Below are positions 1 through 5,117 of a stretch of 5,863 bases of DNA, piece after piece; the stretch's first letter is position 1, and each line of letters starts with the position of its first letter. The stretch is from an uncultured Oscillochloris sp. (lineage in GTDB: Bacteria > Chloroflexota > Chloroflexia > Chloroflexales > Chloroflexaceae). The notes below the pieces were generated by a model. That model did not search any database. It was not told where the DNA came from and saw only the letters and a list, made by a program, of their open reading frames with translations. Both the position numbers and the translations under genes were made by a program. The stretch covers positions 1 through 5,863 of the forward strand of contig CAIRFY010000326.1 in NCBI GenBank assembly GCA_903877945.1. The letters run 5' to 3'.

Positions 1-29
1 GTGTCTGGTTTGACGCAAAGACAAGGTTT

Positions 30-120
30 CAGCTTTACAGTGTGGTGATGAGGCGAGGATGCGACGAGGCGATGCTATCGCATCCTCGCCTCATCGCGTC
101 CCCGCCAAACTGTAAAGCTG
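30..120. repeat. Large nested inverted repeat downstream of cysK
   Basis: The outer arms at 30-40 (CAGCTTTACAG) and 110-120 (CTGTAAAGCTG) are perfect reverse complements. Inside them 47-64 and 78-95 form a perfect 18-bp stem, leaving a 13-nt loop at 65-77. The left inner arm and loop carry a short direct repeat, GAGGCGA, at 50-56 and 66-72. The stretch between the outer and inner stems does not pair well. It lies downstream of the cysK stop and contains no credible gene. It may be a dispersed extragenic palindrome or MITE-like element, or a strong hairpin that blocks convergent transcription. I see no obvious target-site duplication. Apart from this element and the hairpin at 156-182, I see nothing in 1-199. 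Confidence 0.75.
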
Positions 121-155
121 TTCTGACCCATGCCAAAGGCGCGAAGAATGGGGAG

Positions 156-182
156 TCGGTCTCATCACAATGTTGAGACCGA
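156..182 (-). terminator. Candidate hairpin terminator of cysK
   Basis: A perfect 9-bp stem (156-164 TCGGTCTCA with 174-182 TGAGACCGA) encloses a 9-nt loop. It starts 17 nt past the cysK stop codon when read on the minus strand. The sequence after the stem on that strand is only modestly T-rich (CTCCCCATTCTT), so it is not a textbook intrinsic terminator. Its position and symmetry still make termination or 3' end stabilisation the likeliest role. Confidence 0.5.
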
Positions 183-199
183 GCGTGGTACAAGCCGAA

Positions 200-1129
200 C
201 TACTCTTCGGTGAAGAGCGGGGTCGAGAGGTAGCGCTCACCGTTGGAGGGAACGATGAAGACAATCAGCTTACCGGCGTTTTCAGGGCGGGCGGCGACGC
301 GCAGGGCGGCGGTGGCGGCGGCACCACTGCTGATGCCGACCAGGATGCCCTCTTCTTTAGCCAGGCGGCGCGCCATAGCAAAGGCGTCATCGTTGCTGAC
401 CTGCTGAATCTCATCAATAATGCTGGCGTTGAGCACATCGGGTACAAAGCCCGCACCGATGCCCTGGATCTTATGCGGGCCGGGTTTACCGCCAGAGAGG
501 ACGGGGGACGCCTCTGGTTCGACAGCGACCACGCGGAACGTGGGCTTACGGGCCTTGATCACCTCGCCGACGCCGGTGATCGTGCCGCCGGTGCCGACCC
601 CGCCGACCAGAATATCGACCAGACCATCGGTATCGCGCCAAATCTCCTCGGCGGTGGTCTGCCGATGCACCTCAGGGTTCGCCGGGTTCTTAAACTGCTG
701 CGGGATGAAGCTATTCGGCAAGTCGGCGGCAATCGCCTCAGCGCGGGCGATTGCGCCACGCATACCCTCGGCCCCAGGGGTGAGAATAAGCTCAGCGCCG
801 TACCCACGCAGCAGCTTACGCCGCTCAACGCTCATCGTCTCGGGCATGGTCAGGATCAGCTTGTAGCCCCTGGCGGCGGCCACAAATGCCAGGCCAATCC
901 CCGTATTGCCGCTTGTCGGCTCCACCAGCGTCGTCTCACCGGGCTTGATCTTGCCCTCGCGCTCGGCGGTCTCGATCATGGCCAGGCCGATGCGATCCTT
1001 CACGCTGCTCGCCGGGTTGAAGAACTCCAGCTTTGCAAGCACTGTAGCGTGGGTGTCATTCACCTTATTCAGACGAACCAGCGGAGTGTTGCCAATCAAA
1101 TCGGTAATGCTATCGTAGATCCGCGCCAT
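200..1129 (-). CDS. cysK: Cysteine synthase (O-acetylserine sulfhydrylase)
   Basis: This PLP enzyme of 309 residues converts O-acetyl-L-serine and sulfide to L-cysteine plus acetate in the cytoplasm, the last step of sulfur assimilation. Fold-type II signatures are all present. These are the N-terminal LIGNTPLVRL (11-20), the PASSVKDR motif whose Lys44 should form the Schiff base with PLP, the substrate-binding loop TSGNTG (72-77), the PLP-phosphate loop GVGTGGTITG (177-186) and GISSGAA (265-271), whose Ser contacts the pyridine nitrogen. The length is normal for CysK, and there is no regulatory CBS domain. The ATG at 1129 is preceded by AAAGGAG (1139-1145) at 9-nt spacing. The gene stands alone, divergent from rplS; no cysE is visible. 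CysM or a cystathionine beta-synthase-like specificity cannot be excluded from motifs alone, but CysK fits best. Confidence 0.96.
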   Translation of the reverse strand: MARIYDSITDLIGNTPLVRLNKVNDTHATVLAKLEFFNPASSVKDRIGLAMIETAEREGKIKPGETTLVEPTSGNTGIGLAFVAAARGYKLILTMPETMSVERRKLLRGYGAELILTPGAEGMRGAIARAEAIAADLPNSFIPQQFKNPANPEVHRQTTAEEIWRDTDGLVDILVGGVGTGGTITGVGEVIKARKPTFRVVAVEPEASPVLSGGKPGPHKIQGIGAGFVPDVLNASIIDEIQQVSNDDAFAMARRLAKEEGILVGISSGAAATAALRVAARPENAGKLIVFIVPSNGERYLSTPLFTEE

Positions 1130-1171
1130 AGTGCCAGGCTCCTTTCAGTAGTGCGCTCGTTGTGTCTTACG

Positions 1172-1200
1172 ATTGTAGCGCCGGGGCGGTGTAAAGTCAA
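1172..1200 (-). promoter_or_regulatory. Sigma70-type promoter of cysK
   Basis: Read on the minus strand, the -35 is TTGACT (1195-1200) and the -10 is TACAAT (1172-1177), separated by exactly 17 bp. Each hexamer matches the consensus at five of six positions. Transcription should start near 1165, giving a 5' UTR of about 36 nt that includes the AAAGGAG site. An 8-bp palindrome TCTTAAGA (1203-1210) lies just upstream of the -35 and could be part of an operator, although it is too short to claim as one. Confidence 0.85.
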
Positions 1201-1331
1201 GTTCTTAAGAGATATTGTTCACTTTCTCCGGCGCAAACACGCGAGACTGGCCGACGACGAGCGCGGTGCTGGTCAGGGCATGAGCTAGGGCCAATACTTT
1301 TCGAATAAGCTGATCTCACACCGGCCTTACC

Positions 1332-1384
1332 CCCTCACCCCCTGCCCCTCTCCCGCTCAGGGAGAGGGGGCTGGGGGGTGAGGG
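1332..1384. repeat. C-rich/G-rich hairpin repeat in the divergent spacer
   Basis: The arms 1345-1354 (CCCCTCTCCC) and 1360-1369 (GGGAGAGGGG) pair perfectly around the loop GCTCA. The outer arms 1332-1342 and 1374-1384 continue the stem after a small internal loop. This CCCTCACCCCCTGCCCC-type sequence resembles extragenic repeats scattered in many GC-rich bacterial genomes (general recollection, not searched). It sits between two divergent promoters, where a terminator for either flanking gene is not expected. The rest of the non-coding stretch 1201-1465 shows no gene, no second good promoter and no other clear structure. Confidence 0.7.
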
Positions 1385-1465
1385 CTGAGCGGCGGCAGAT
1401 CCCTTAATACGCGGCGGCGACACGGGACGACTTTGACGTAGCCCTGCGGGGATGCTTACCCTCAC

Positions 1466-1494
1466 TTGCCGCCCCGCCGCCTTTATGCTATAAT
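1466..1494 (+). promoter_or_regulatory. Strong extended -10 promoter of the rplS operon
   Basis: The -35 is TTGCCG (1466-1471) and the -10 is a perfect TATAAT (1489-1494), with a 17-bp spacer. TGC immediately precedes the -10 (1486-1488), making it an extended -10 element. Transcription should begin near 1501. This suits a highly expressed ribosomal protein gene and probably drives rplS, the methyltransferase, rnhB and the membrane protein gene. Confidence 0.88.
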
Positions 1495-1500
1495 CCGCGA

Positions 1501-1639
1501 CTAGCGATGAGCCGTATTGGCAGGTAGCACTGCGCTACCTGCCATCTTCTATGCCAGATCGTAGCGGGCAGCGCCCGTTGTATCTGCGGCTCCCAGGCAA
1601 GCGTAGCGTACAGGTGCAGGACGAAAGGAGCGACGGGCA
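1501..1639 (+). promoter_or_regulatory. Structured 5' leader of rplS
   Basis: About 139 nt separate the predicted transcription start from the rplS ATG. Hairpin A is a perfect 10-bp stem, 1519-1528 with 1534-1543, around a 5-nt loop, followed by ATCTTCT. Hairpin B is formed by 1555-1559 with 1582-1586, plus an inner 5-bp stem (1565-1569 with 1573-1577) around the loop AGC. The leader ends in a good ribosome-binding site, AAAGGAG (1624-1630), 9 nt before the start. Hairpin A could act as an attenuator, or the leader could bind L19 itself for autoregulation; both are inferences. I do not recognise a named leader family and see no convincing leader peptide. Confidence 0.55.
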
Positions 1640-1993
1640 ATGTCGCAGCAGATTTTGACCGAACTGGCCCAGCGCCAGTATAAGCAGGATATTCCCGAGT
1701 TTCGGGTCGGCGACACCGTTCGCGTTGGCGTGCGCGTGGTTGAGGGAGTCCGTGAGCGCGTCCAGGAGTTCGAGGGCGTGGTGATCCGCCGCCGCAGCGG
1801 TGGGATCAACGAGAACTTCACTGTGCGCCGGATCGCCTCCCACGGCATCGGCGTCGAGCGTACCTTCCTGCTTCACGCGCCCCGACTCGACAGCATTAAA
1901 GTGATGCGCCGTGGCAAGGTGCGGCGGGCCAAGCTCTACTACCTGCGTGGCCTCACGGGTAAGGCTGCCCGTATTAAAGAGCGTCGGGACTAA
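1640..1993 (+). CDS. rplS: Large-subunit ribosomal protein bL19
   Basis: The 117-residue protein is the normal length for L19, which lies at the 30S-50S interface of the ribosome and contributes to an intersubunit bridge. Family features are clear. They include the N-terminal helix (about 1-16), FRVGDTVRVGVRVVEG (21-36), the EFEGVVIRR strand (43-51), FTVRRIASHGIGVER (60-74) and the signature block VMRRGKVRRAKLYYLRGL (88-105), followed by a basic tail. The ATG is set by AAAGGAG at 9-nt spacing. It is the first gene after a strong promoter and a structured leader. In many bacteria rplS follows rpsP-rimM-trmD and precedes rnhB. Here the upstream partners are missing, and rnhB lies one gene further downstream. 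Confidence 0.98.
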   Translation: MSQQILTELAQRQYKQDIPEFRVGDTVRVGVRVVEGVRERVQEFEGVVIRRRSGGINENFTVRRIASHGIGVERTFLLHAPRLDSIKVMRRGKVRRAKLYYLRGLTGKAARIKERRD

Positions 1994-1997
1994 ACAA

Positions 1998-2068
1998 ATG
2001 CACAATGCACAATGCAAAATGCACATGGGGTCTATCACCCCTTGCATTTTGCGTTTTGCACTGTGCGC
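1998..2068. repeat. Long hairpin built from ATGCAMA heptads
   Basis: The left arm is four head-to-tail heptads: ATGCACA, ATGCACA, ATGCAAA and ATGCACA (1998-2025). The right arm carries the same family inverted: TTGCATT, TTGCGTT and TTGCACT (2042-2062). Positions 2000-2023 pair with 2043-2066 over 24 positions with two mismatches and one G-T wobble. GGGG/CCCC (2027-2030 with 2038-2041) closes the apex around a 7-nt loop. The hairpin begins 4 nt after the rplS stop codon. It could stabilise the rplS 3' end, attenuate downstream transcription, or be a REP-like insertion. It shares its unit with the tandem array at 2721-2818. Confidence 0.85.
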
Positions 2069-2708
2069 CCAAAGGTGCGCTGTCCGCTGGGGATTCGAGC
2101 GGCTCTACCGCGAGTTTGCCTGGACGTACGACACGGTCGCCGCAGCGGTGTCGGGAGGACTCTGGCGGCGCTGGGCGCTCGCCACGCTGCCGTTCCTGAA
2201 GGGGCGCGTGCTTGAACTGGGGTTTGGCCCCGGTCACCTCCAACTCGCCCTTGCCTCCGGTAGTCTTCCCGCCTGCGGGCTTGATGCCTCGCCCCAGATG
2301 ATTGCCATCGCCCGACGCCGACTCCGCCGCGCAGGTCGCCCCGTGCGCCTGGCCCAGGGCCGCGCTCAGCAGATCCCCTTTGCTCCAGCAGTGTTCGACA
2401 CTGTCCTCGCCACCTTCCCCGCCGAGTATATCGCCGACCCGCGTACCCACGCTGAGATCCGCCACGTGCTGGCACCGGGCGGTCGGGTGGTAATCCTGCC
2501 GCTGGCGCAGCTTGACCGCAGTCTCTATGCGCGACTGGTTGATCTGGCCTACCGACTTACTCTCCAGGCACCCGTGCTTCACAAAACCCCACCAGCAGCG
2601 CAGCCAACGGCAGGGCTACAGATCGGCGACACTCCGCTGGAAGCCCACTGGATACAGGTTGGGCCAAGCCAGGCGCTCGTGCTGGTGGGCGATCTGAGCA
2701 ACGAGTAG
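1998..2708 (+). CDS. Class I SAM-dependent methyltransferase, substrate unknown
   Basis: From the chosen ATG the protein has 236 residues. Motif I is VLELGFGPG (71-79), the loop that binds S-adenosylmethionine. It is followed by GLDASPQM (94-101), whose Asp96 should contact the ribose hydroxyls, then IPFAPAVFDTVLATFP (126-141) and a post-II segment, HVLAPGGRVVIL. This is the UbiE/Methyltransf_11-like pattern, but the sequence does not identify the substrate. Family-like sequence starts near FERLYREFAWTYD (33-45, from 2094). The first 30 or so residues are encoded by the heptad hairpin and have no family character. The start is uncertain: the frame is open back into rplS, with ATGs at 1998, 2019 and 2025, all inside the hairpin and none with a Shine-Dalgarno sequence. 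I chose 1998 because it lies 4 nt after the rplS stop and could be reached by translational coupling. TTG at 2049 is another option. Confidence 0.75.
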   Translation: MHNAQCKMHMGSITPCILRFALCAQRCAVRWGFERLYREFAWTYDTVAAAVSGGLWRRWALATLPFLKGRVLELGFGPGHLQLALASGSLPACGLDASPQMIAIARRRLRRAGRPVRLAQGRAQQIPFAPAVFDTVLATFPAEYIADPRTHAEIRHVLAPGGRVVILPLAQLDRSLYARLVDLAYRLTLQAPVLHKTPPAAQPTAGLQIGDTPLEAHWIQVGPSQALVLVGDLSNE

Positions 2709-2720
2709 TAGCGAATACAT

Positions 2721-2818
2721 CTTGCATCTTGCATCTTGCATCTTGTATCTTGCATCTTGCATCTTGCATCTTGCATCTTGCATCTTGCATTTTGCATCTT
2801 GCATTTTGCATTTTGCAT
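2721..2818. repeat. Tandem heptanucleotide array, 14 units of CTTGCAT type
   Basis: Fourteen uninterrupted 7-bp units run from 2721 to 2818. Ten are CTTGCAT, one is CTTGTAT (2742-2748) and three are TTTGCAT (2791-2797, 2805-2811, 2812-2818). A partial unit, ACAT, precedes them. The array fills nearly all of the spacer between the methyltransferase stop (2706-2708) and the rnhB start (2825). On the opposite strand the unit reads ATGCAAG/ATGCAAA, the same family as the hairpin at 1998-2068. Period 7 leaves the array open in several frames and generates repetitive open frames on both strands; these are artefacts. It recalls the short tandem heptanucleotide repeats described in cyanobacteria, as an analogy only. 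Confidence 0.95.
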
Positions 2819-2824
2819 TGAACT

Positions 2825-3484
2825 ATGTCACCAACGACAGAGTATGAGCAGGCGATGCGCCGACGGGGGCTGGCCCGTCTGGCTGGGATCGATGAGGCCG
2901 GGCGCGGCTGCTGGGCTGGCCCGGTGGTGGCCGCTGCCGTGGTACTCTCCCCCGCTGCCCTCGACAACCCTGACATCCTCAGCGGCGTGAATGACTCGAA
3001 GCAACTGAGCGCGGCAGGGCGTGAGCGCGGCTATAATCTGATCTGCGCTCACGCCCTGGGGATAGGTGTAGGCGTCGTACCGGCCTTCCTCATCGACGCC
3101 TACGGGATCGTCCCAGCCACCCGCCTGGCGATGACCATCGCCCTCCTGGCTCTGTCCTGCCCGGTGGATGCGCTGCTGATTGACGCCTTGCCCCTGCCGG
3201 ATCTCTCCCTGCCGCAAGAGGCGCTGATCAAGGGCGATGCACGTTGCCTCTCGATTGCGGCAGCCTCCGTTGTGGCCAAGGTATCCCGCGACCGCCTGAT
3301 GCAGACGGCCCAACTCGCCTTTCCGGCCTACGGCTTCGCGGCGCACAAGGGCTACGGCACGCCTGAACACCAGCGGGCGCTCAACCGATACGGTGTATGC
3401 CACCTGCACCGGCACACCTTTAAGCCGCTGCTTGAACTGACGGGGTGTGACGATCTCGGGCCAGCCCTTCCGAGCGACACATAG
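2825..3484 (+). CDS. rnhB: Ribonuclease HII
   Basis: This 219-residue cytoplasmic enzyme cleaves the RNA strand of RNA-DNA hybrids and incises at single ribonucleotides left in DNA. The catalytic acidic set can be placed by alignment to E. coli RNase HII: Asp23 and Glu24 in GIDEAGRG (21-28), Asp120 in LLIDA and Asp138 in IKGDA. Other family motifs are NDSKQLS (56-62), IDAYGI (90-95), AAASVVAKVSRDRLM (145-159) and the late HKGYGTPEH segment. Length is normal. The start at 2825 is the first possible in this frame, because TGA lies at 2819-2821, and EYEQAMRRRGLARLAGIDEAGRG matches the usual N-terminal extent of the family. No Shine-Dalgarno sequence precedes it: the heptad array ends 6 nt upstream. 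ATG at 2855 is a less likely alternative. Probably transcribed with rplS. Confidence 0.96.
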   Translation: MSPTTEYEQAMRRRGLARLAGIDEAGRGCWAGPVVAAAVVLSPAALDNPDILSGVNDSKQLSAAGRERGYNLICAHALGIGVGVVPAFLIDAYGIVPATRLAMTIALLALSCPVDALLIDALPLPDLSLPQEALIKGDARCLSIAAASVVAKVSRDRLMQTAQLAFPAYGFAAHKGYGTPEHQRALNRYGVCHLHRHTFKPLLELTGCDDLGPALPSDT

Positions 3485-3490
3485 TTTTAT

Positions 3491-4018
3491 ATGCGCTTAC
3501 GAACACACGCCCTCGCCGCTGCGCTAACCGGGATCGTGTTCTACCCGCGTTCACCGCTGCGGGCGACGGTGGTGCTGCTGAGCGGTACACTGATCGATCT
3601 CGACCACCTTGTCCTCTACGCGCTCCAGACCGGCGACTGGAGCATCACCGGTGCCCTCGCCTATGACCGCTACCGTCACGTGATCGGCATCGCTGGTGAT
3701 ACACGTCCCCGCTACAATCCCCTCCGCTCGTGGCTCCATAACCCACTGCTGCTGCTAACACCGCTGTGGGCGGCCACTGTCCGCCGACCAACCCTGCGCC
3801 CGGTGGCAATCGGCCTGACGCTGCATCTGCTGCTCGACTACGTCTGGTGGCCGCGCTACACGCTGGCATTCTGGCGGGCCGGAAGGCGCTGCGAACGCTG
3901 CGGACGATCCGACCGCAGACTGACGGTACACTGGAATCGTGCGTGGGCCGATCCCAAGTTGCGCACCCTCTGCCGACCATGCTTCGAGATCAGTGCACGG
4001 GACGCATATACTCTGTGA
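3491..4018 (+). CDS. Membrane metal-dependent hydrolase-like protein with C-terminal Cys4 module
   Basis: A 175-residue protein, resembling the YdjM/DUF457-type putative inner-membrane metal-dependent hydrolases. It has hydrophobic N-terminal and central segments and likely metal ligands: His6 (RTHALAA), Asp36, Asp38 and His39 in GTLIDLDHL (32-40), His63 (RYRHVIG), His83 in WLHNPLLLL (81-89), and His112 and Asp116 in HLLLDY (112-117). The C-terminal part has CERCGR (134-139) and LCRPCF (160-165), a Cys4 pair separated by RLTVHW (143-148). This looks like the zinc scaffold of an HNH domain with the catalytic histidine pair reduced to one His. The family's biochemical function is not established, so no reaction is assigned. 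The start is 6 nt after the rnhB stop, in the same frame, with no clear ribosome-binding site, so translational coupling to rnhB is likely. Confidence 0.75.
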   Translation: MRLRTHALAAALTGIVFYPRSPLRATVVLLSGTLIDLDHLVLYALQTGDWSITGALAYDRYRHVIGIAGDTRPRYNPLRSWLHNPLLLLTPLWAATVRRPTLRPVAIGLTLHLLLDYVWWPRYTLAFWRAGRRCERCGRSDRRLTVHWNRAWADPKLRTLCRPCFEISARDAYTL

Positions 4019-4076
4019 TAGAATGCACCGAAATCCGCCGGCGCAGCACGCAGAGCCACGCGGCGGCAGGTTGCTG

Positions 4077-4105
4077 TTGTCCCGTGTACACAGGCGTAGT
4101 ATGAT
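4077..4105 (+). promoter_or_regulatory. Probable promoter of the ccm operon
   Basis: TTGTCC (4077-4082) and TATGAT (4100-4105) form a -35/-10 pair with 17-bp spacing, matching consensus at four and five of six positions. The start of transcription would be near 4112, about 40 nt before ccmC. It lies in the 133-nt spacer after the hydrolase-like gene, the longest gap on this strand downstream of rplS. This suggests that the cytochrome c maturation genes form a separate transcription unit. Confidence 0.6.
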
Positions 4106-4137
4106 ACGTCAAACACGATTGTCCCATAGCGAACCGG

Positions 4138-4142
4138 AAAGG
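4138..4142 (+). promoter_or_regulatory. Ribosome-binding site that decides the ccmC start
   Basis: AAAGG at 4138-4142 lies 9 nt before the ATG at 4152. The frame is open much further upstream, back into the hydrolase-like gene at 3939, but that extension lies upstream of the predicted promoter and is unlike CcmC. This site supports 4152 as the true start. Confidence 0.65.
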
Positions 4143-4151
4143 CGTTGGCCG

Positions 4152-5117
4152 ATGGCACAGCGGATGGCCCAGGCTGCCAAACTGCTGATTGGTGTGTGGA
4201 TCGCGGGGGTCGCGGTGGCCATGTTTCTGGTGGTGCCGCAGTACGAGGGTCTCGGCAACGCTGGGCGGATCATTATTATGCACGTGCCTACGGCGTGGGT
4301 GAGCGTGCTGGCCTTCTCGGTGTCGGCCCTGTTCAGCGGGCTGTATCTCTGGCGCGGGCAGCCGAAGCACGATGATTACGCCCTCGCCGCCGCCGAGAGC
4401 GGATTCCTCTTCACGGTGCTGGCCACGATTACCGGGGCGATTTTCTCGCAGGTGGTCTGGGGCGTCTACTGGAACTGGGATCCACGGCAGACATCGATCT
4501 TTGTGCTGCTGCTAATCTACGCGGCCATGTTTGCCCTGCGCTCGTCAATCGAAGATGTGGCTCGCCGCCGCCAGCTCAGCGCGGTCTACTCGTTGTTCGC
4601 GTTTGTCACCATGCCCTTCTTGATCTTCGTCGCGCCACGGATCAGCGACAGCACCTTGCACCCGAACTGCGCCTTTCTCCAGGGTAGCACGTGCGGGGGG
4701 GTGGAACTGGGGGTGGGTACGCTGGGGCTGCTGGGCGACCGCAAGGTCGAACTGATCAGTCTTGATCGTGTCGGCGATGTGGTGACGGCCAAGGTTGAGG
4801 TGACGGAGCCGGGGATGACCAGCGTCACGGCCCTGAGTCCAACATACGACCTCGCCAGCCACACGATCTTGAACCGGCCAAACTTCCCCGGTTTGCGCTT
4901 CCGTCTGGTGGTGGAGGGTGTGAACCTGGCGACGAACAGCGTGCGGCTGAATATCGAGGCTCCCGGCACGGGCCTGATCGATAACGGGCGCACTCTGCTC
5001 ACCTTCCTGGCCTCGATCTTCGGCTTCACCGCGCTGTTTTTTTGGATACTGAATGTGCGGGCGACGCTGCTTGGTGTGGAGTGGGCGCTGGCCCGCAGAG
5101 AGGGGGCGCGCTTGTGA
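4152..5117 (+). CDS. ccmC: Cytochrome c maturation protein CcmC (heme handling)
   Basis: CcmC presents heme on the outer face of the membrane and passes it to CcmE in System I cytochrome c biogenesis. This 321-residue protein has six likely membrane spans: 12-29, 46-66, 83-102, 115-130, 143-162 and 281-302. The heme-binding WWD motif is WGVYWNWDPRQTS (103-115). The two axial histidines should be His44 (MHVPTAW) and His170 (STLHP). CcmC is usually about 230-250 residues. Here roughly 90 extra residues (about 180-275) lie between the second His and the last span. They look beta-rich and soluble and should face outside. Cys173 and Cys181 just before this insert could form a disulfide. The start at 4152 is chosen from AAAGG and the family N-terminus. 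The gene overlaps the ccmD-like gene by 4 nt. The WWD domain is shared with CcmF and CcsA, but size, two-His layout and neighbours favour CcmC. Confidence 0.92.
   Translation: MAQRMAQAAKLLIGVWIAGVAVAMFLVVPQYEGLGNAGRIIIMHVPTAWVSVLAFSVSALFSGLYLWRGQPKHDDYALAAAESGFLFTVLATITGAIFSQVVWGVYWNWDPRQTSIFVLLLIYAAMFALRSSIEDVARRRQLSAVYSLFAFVTMPFLIFVAPRISDSTLHPNCAFLQGSTCGGVELGVGTLGLLGDRKVELISLDRVGDVVTAKVEVTEPGMTSVTALSPTYDLASHTILNRPNFPGLRFRLVVEGVNLATNSVRLNIEAPGTGLIDNGRTLLTFLASIFGFTALFFWILNVRATLLGVEWALARREGARL
5101..5106 (+). promoter_or_regulatory. Ribosome-binding site of the ccmD-like gene
   Basis: AGGGGG (5101-5106, within GAGAGGGGG) lies 7 nt before the GTG at 5114. It sits inside the end of ccmC and supports the GTG start that overlaps the ccmC stop as GTGA. 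Confidence 0.65.

Noticed and set aside
170..1288. Plus-strand open frame of 372 codons across cysK
   Set aside because: It is the antisense of a motif-complete cysK. Its translation has no family features and it lacks a ribosome-binding site.
1433..1461. Alternative rplS promoter starting with TTGACG at 1433
   Set aside because: No -10-like hexamer is found at the proper distance (TTACCC at 17 bp). The 1466-1494 promoter is far better.
1911..1997. Upstream extension of the methyltransferase into rplS
   Set aside because: The frame is open, but the 83-nt overlap with rplS encodes residues with no methyltransferase character, so it is not taken as the start.
1535..2047. Minus-strand open frame across rplS
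   Set aside because: Shadow of rplS; no recognisable features.
2721..2818. CRISPR array
   Set aside because: Units are 7 bp and directly adjacent with no spacers; no cas genes are present.
2557..2976. Minus-strand open frames with a repeating KMQDARC pattern, and the plus-strand CILHLA pattern
   Set aside because: They come from translating the stop-free 7-bp tandem array, which repeats every 21 bp as seven residues. They run over the real methyltransferase and rnhB genes.
3939..4151. Upstream extension of ccmC from the ATG at 3939
   Set aside because: It overlaps the previous gene and the predicted promoter, and lacks CcmC-like sequence. ATG 4152 has a ribosome-binding site and the expected N-terminus.
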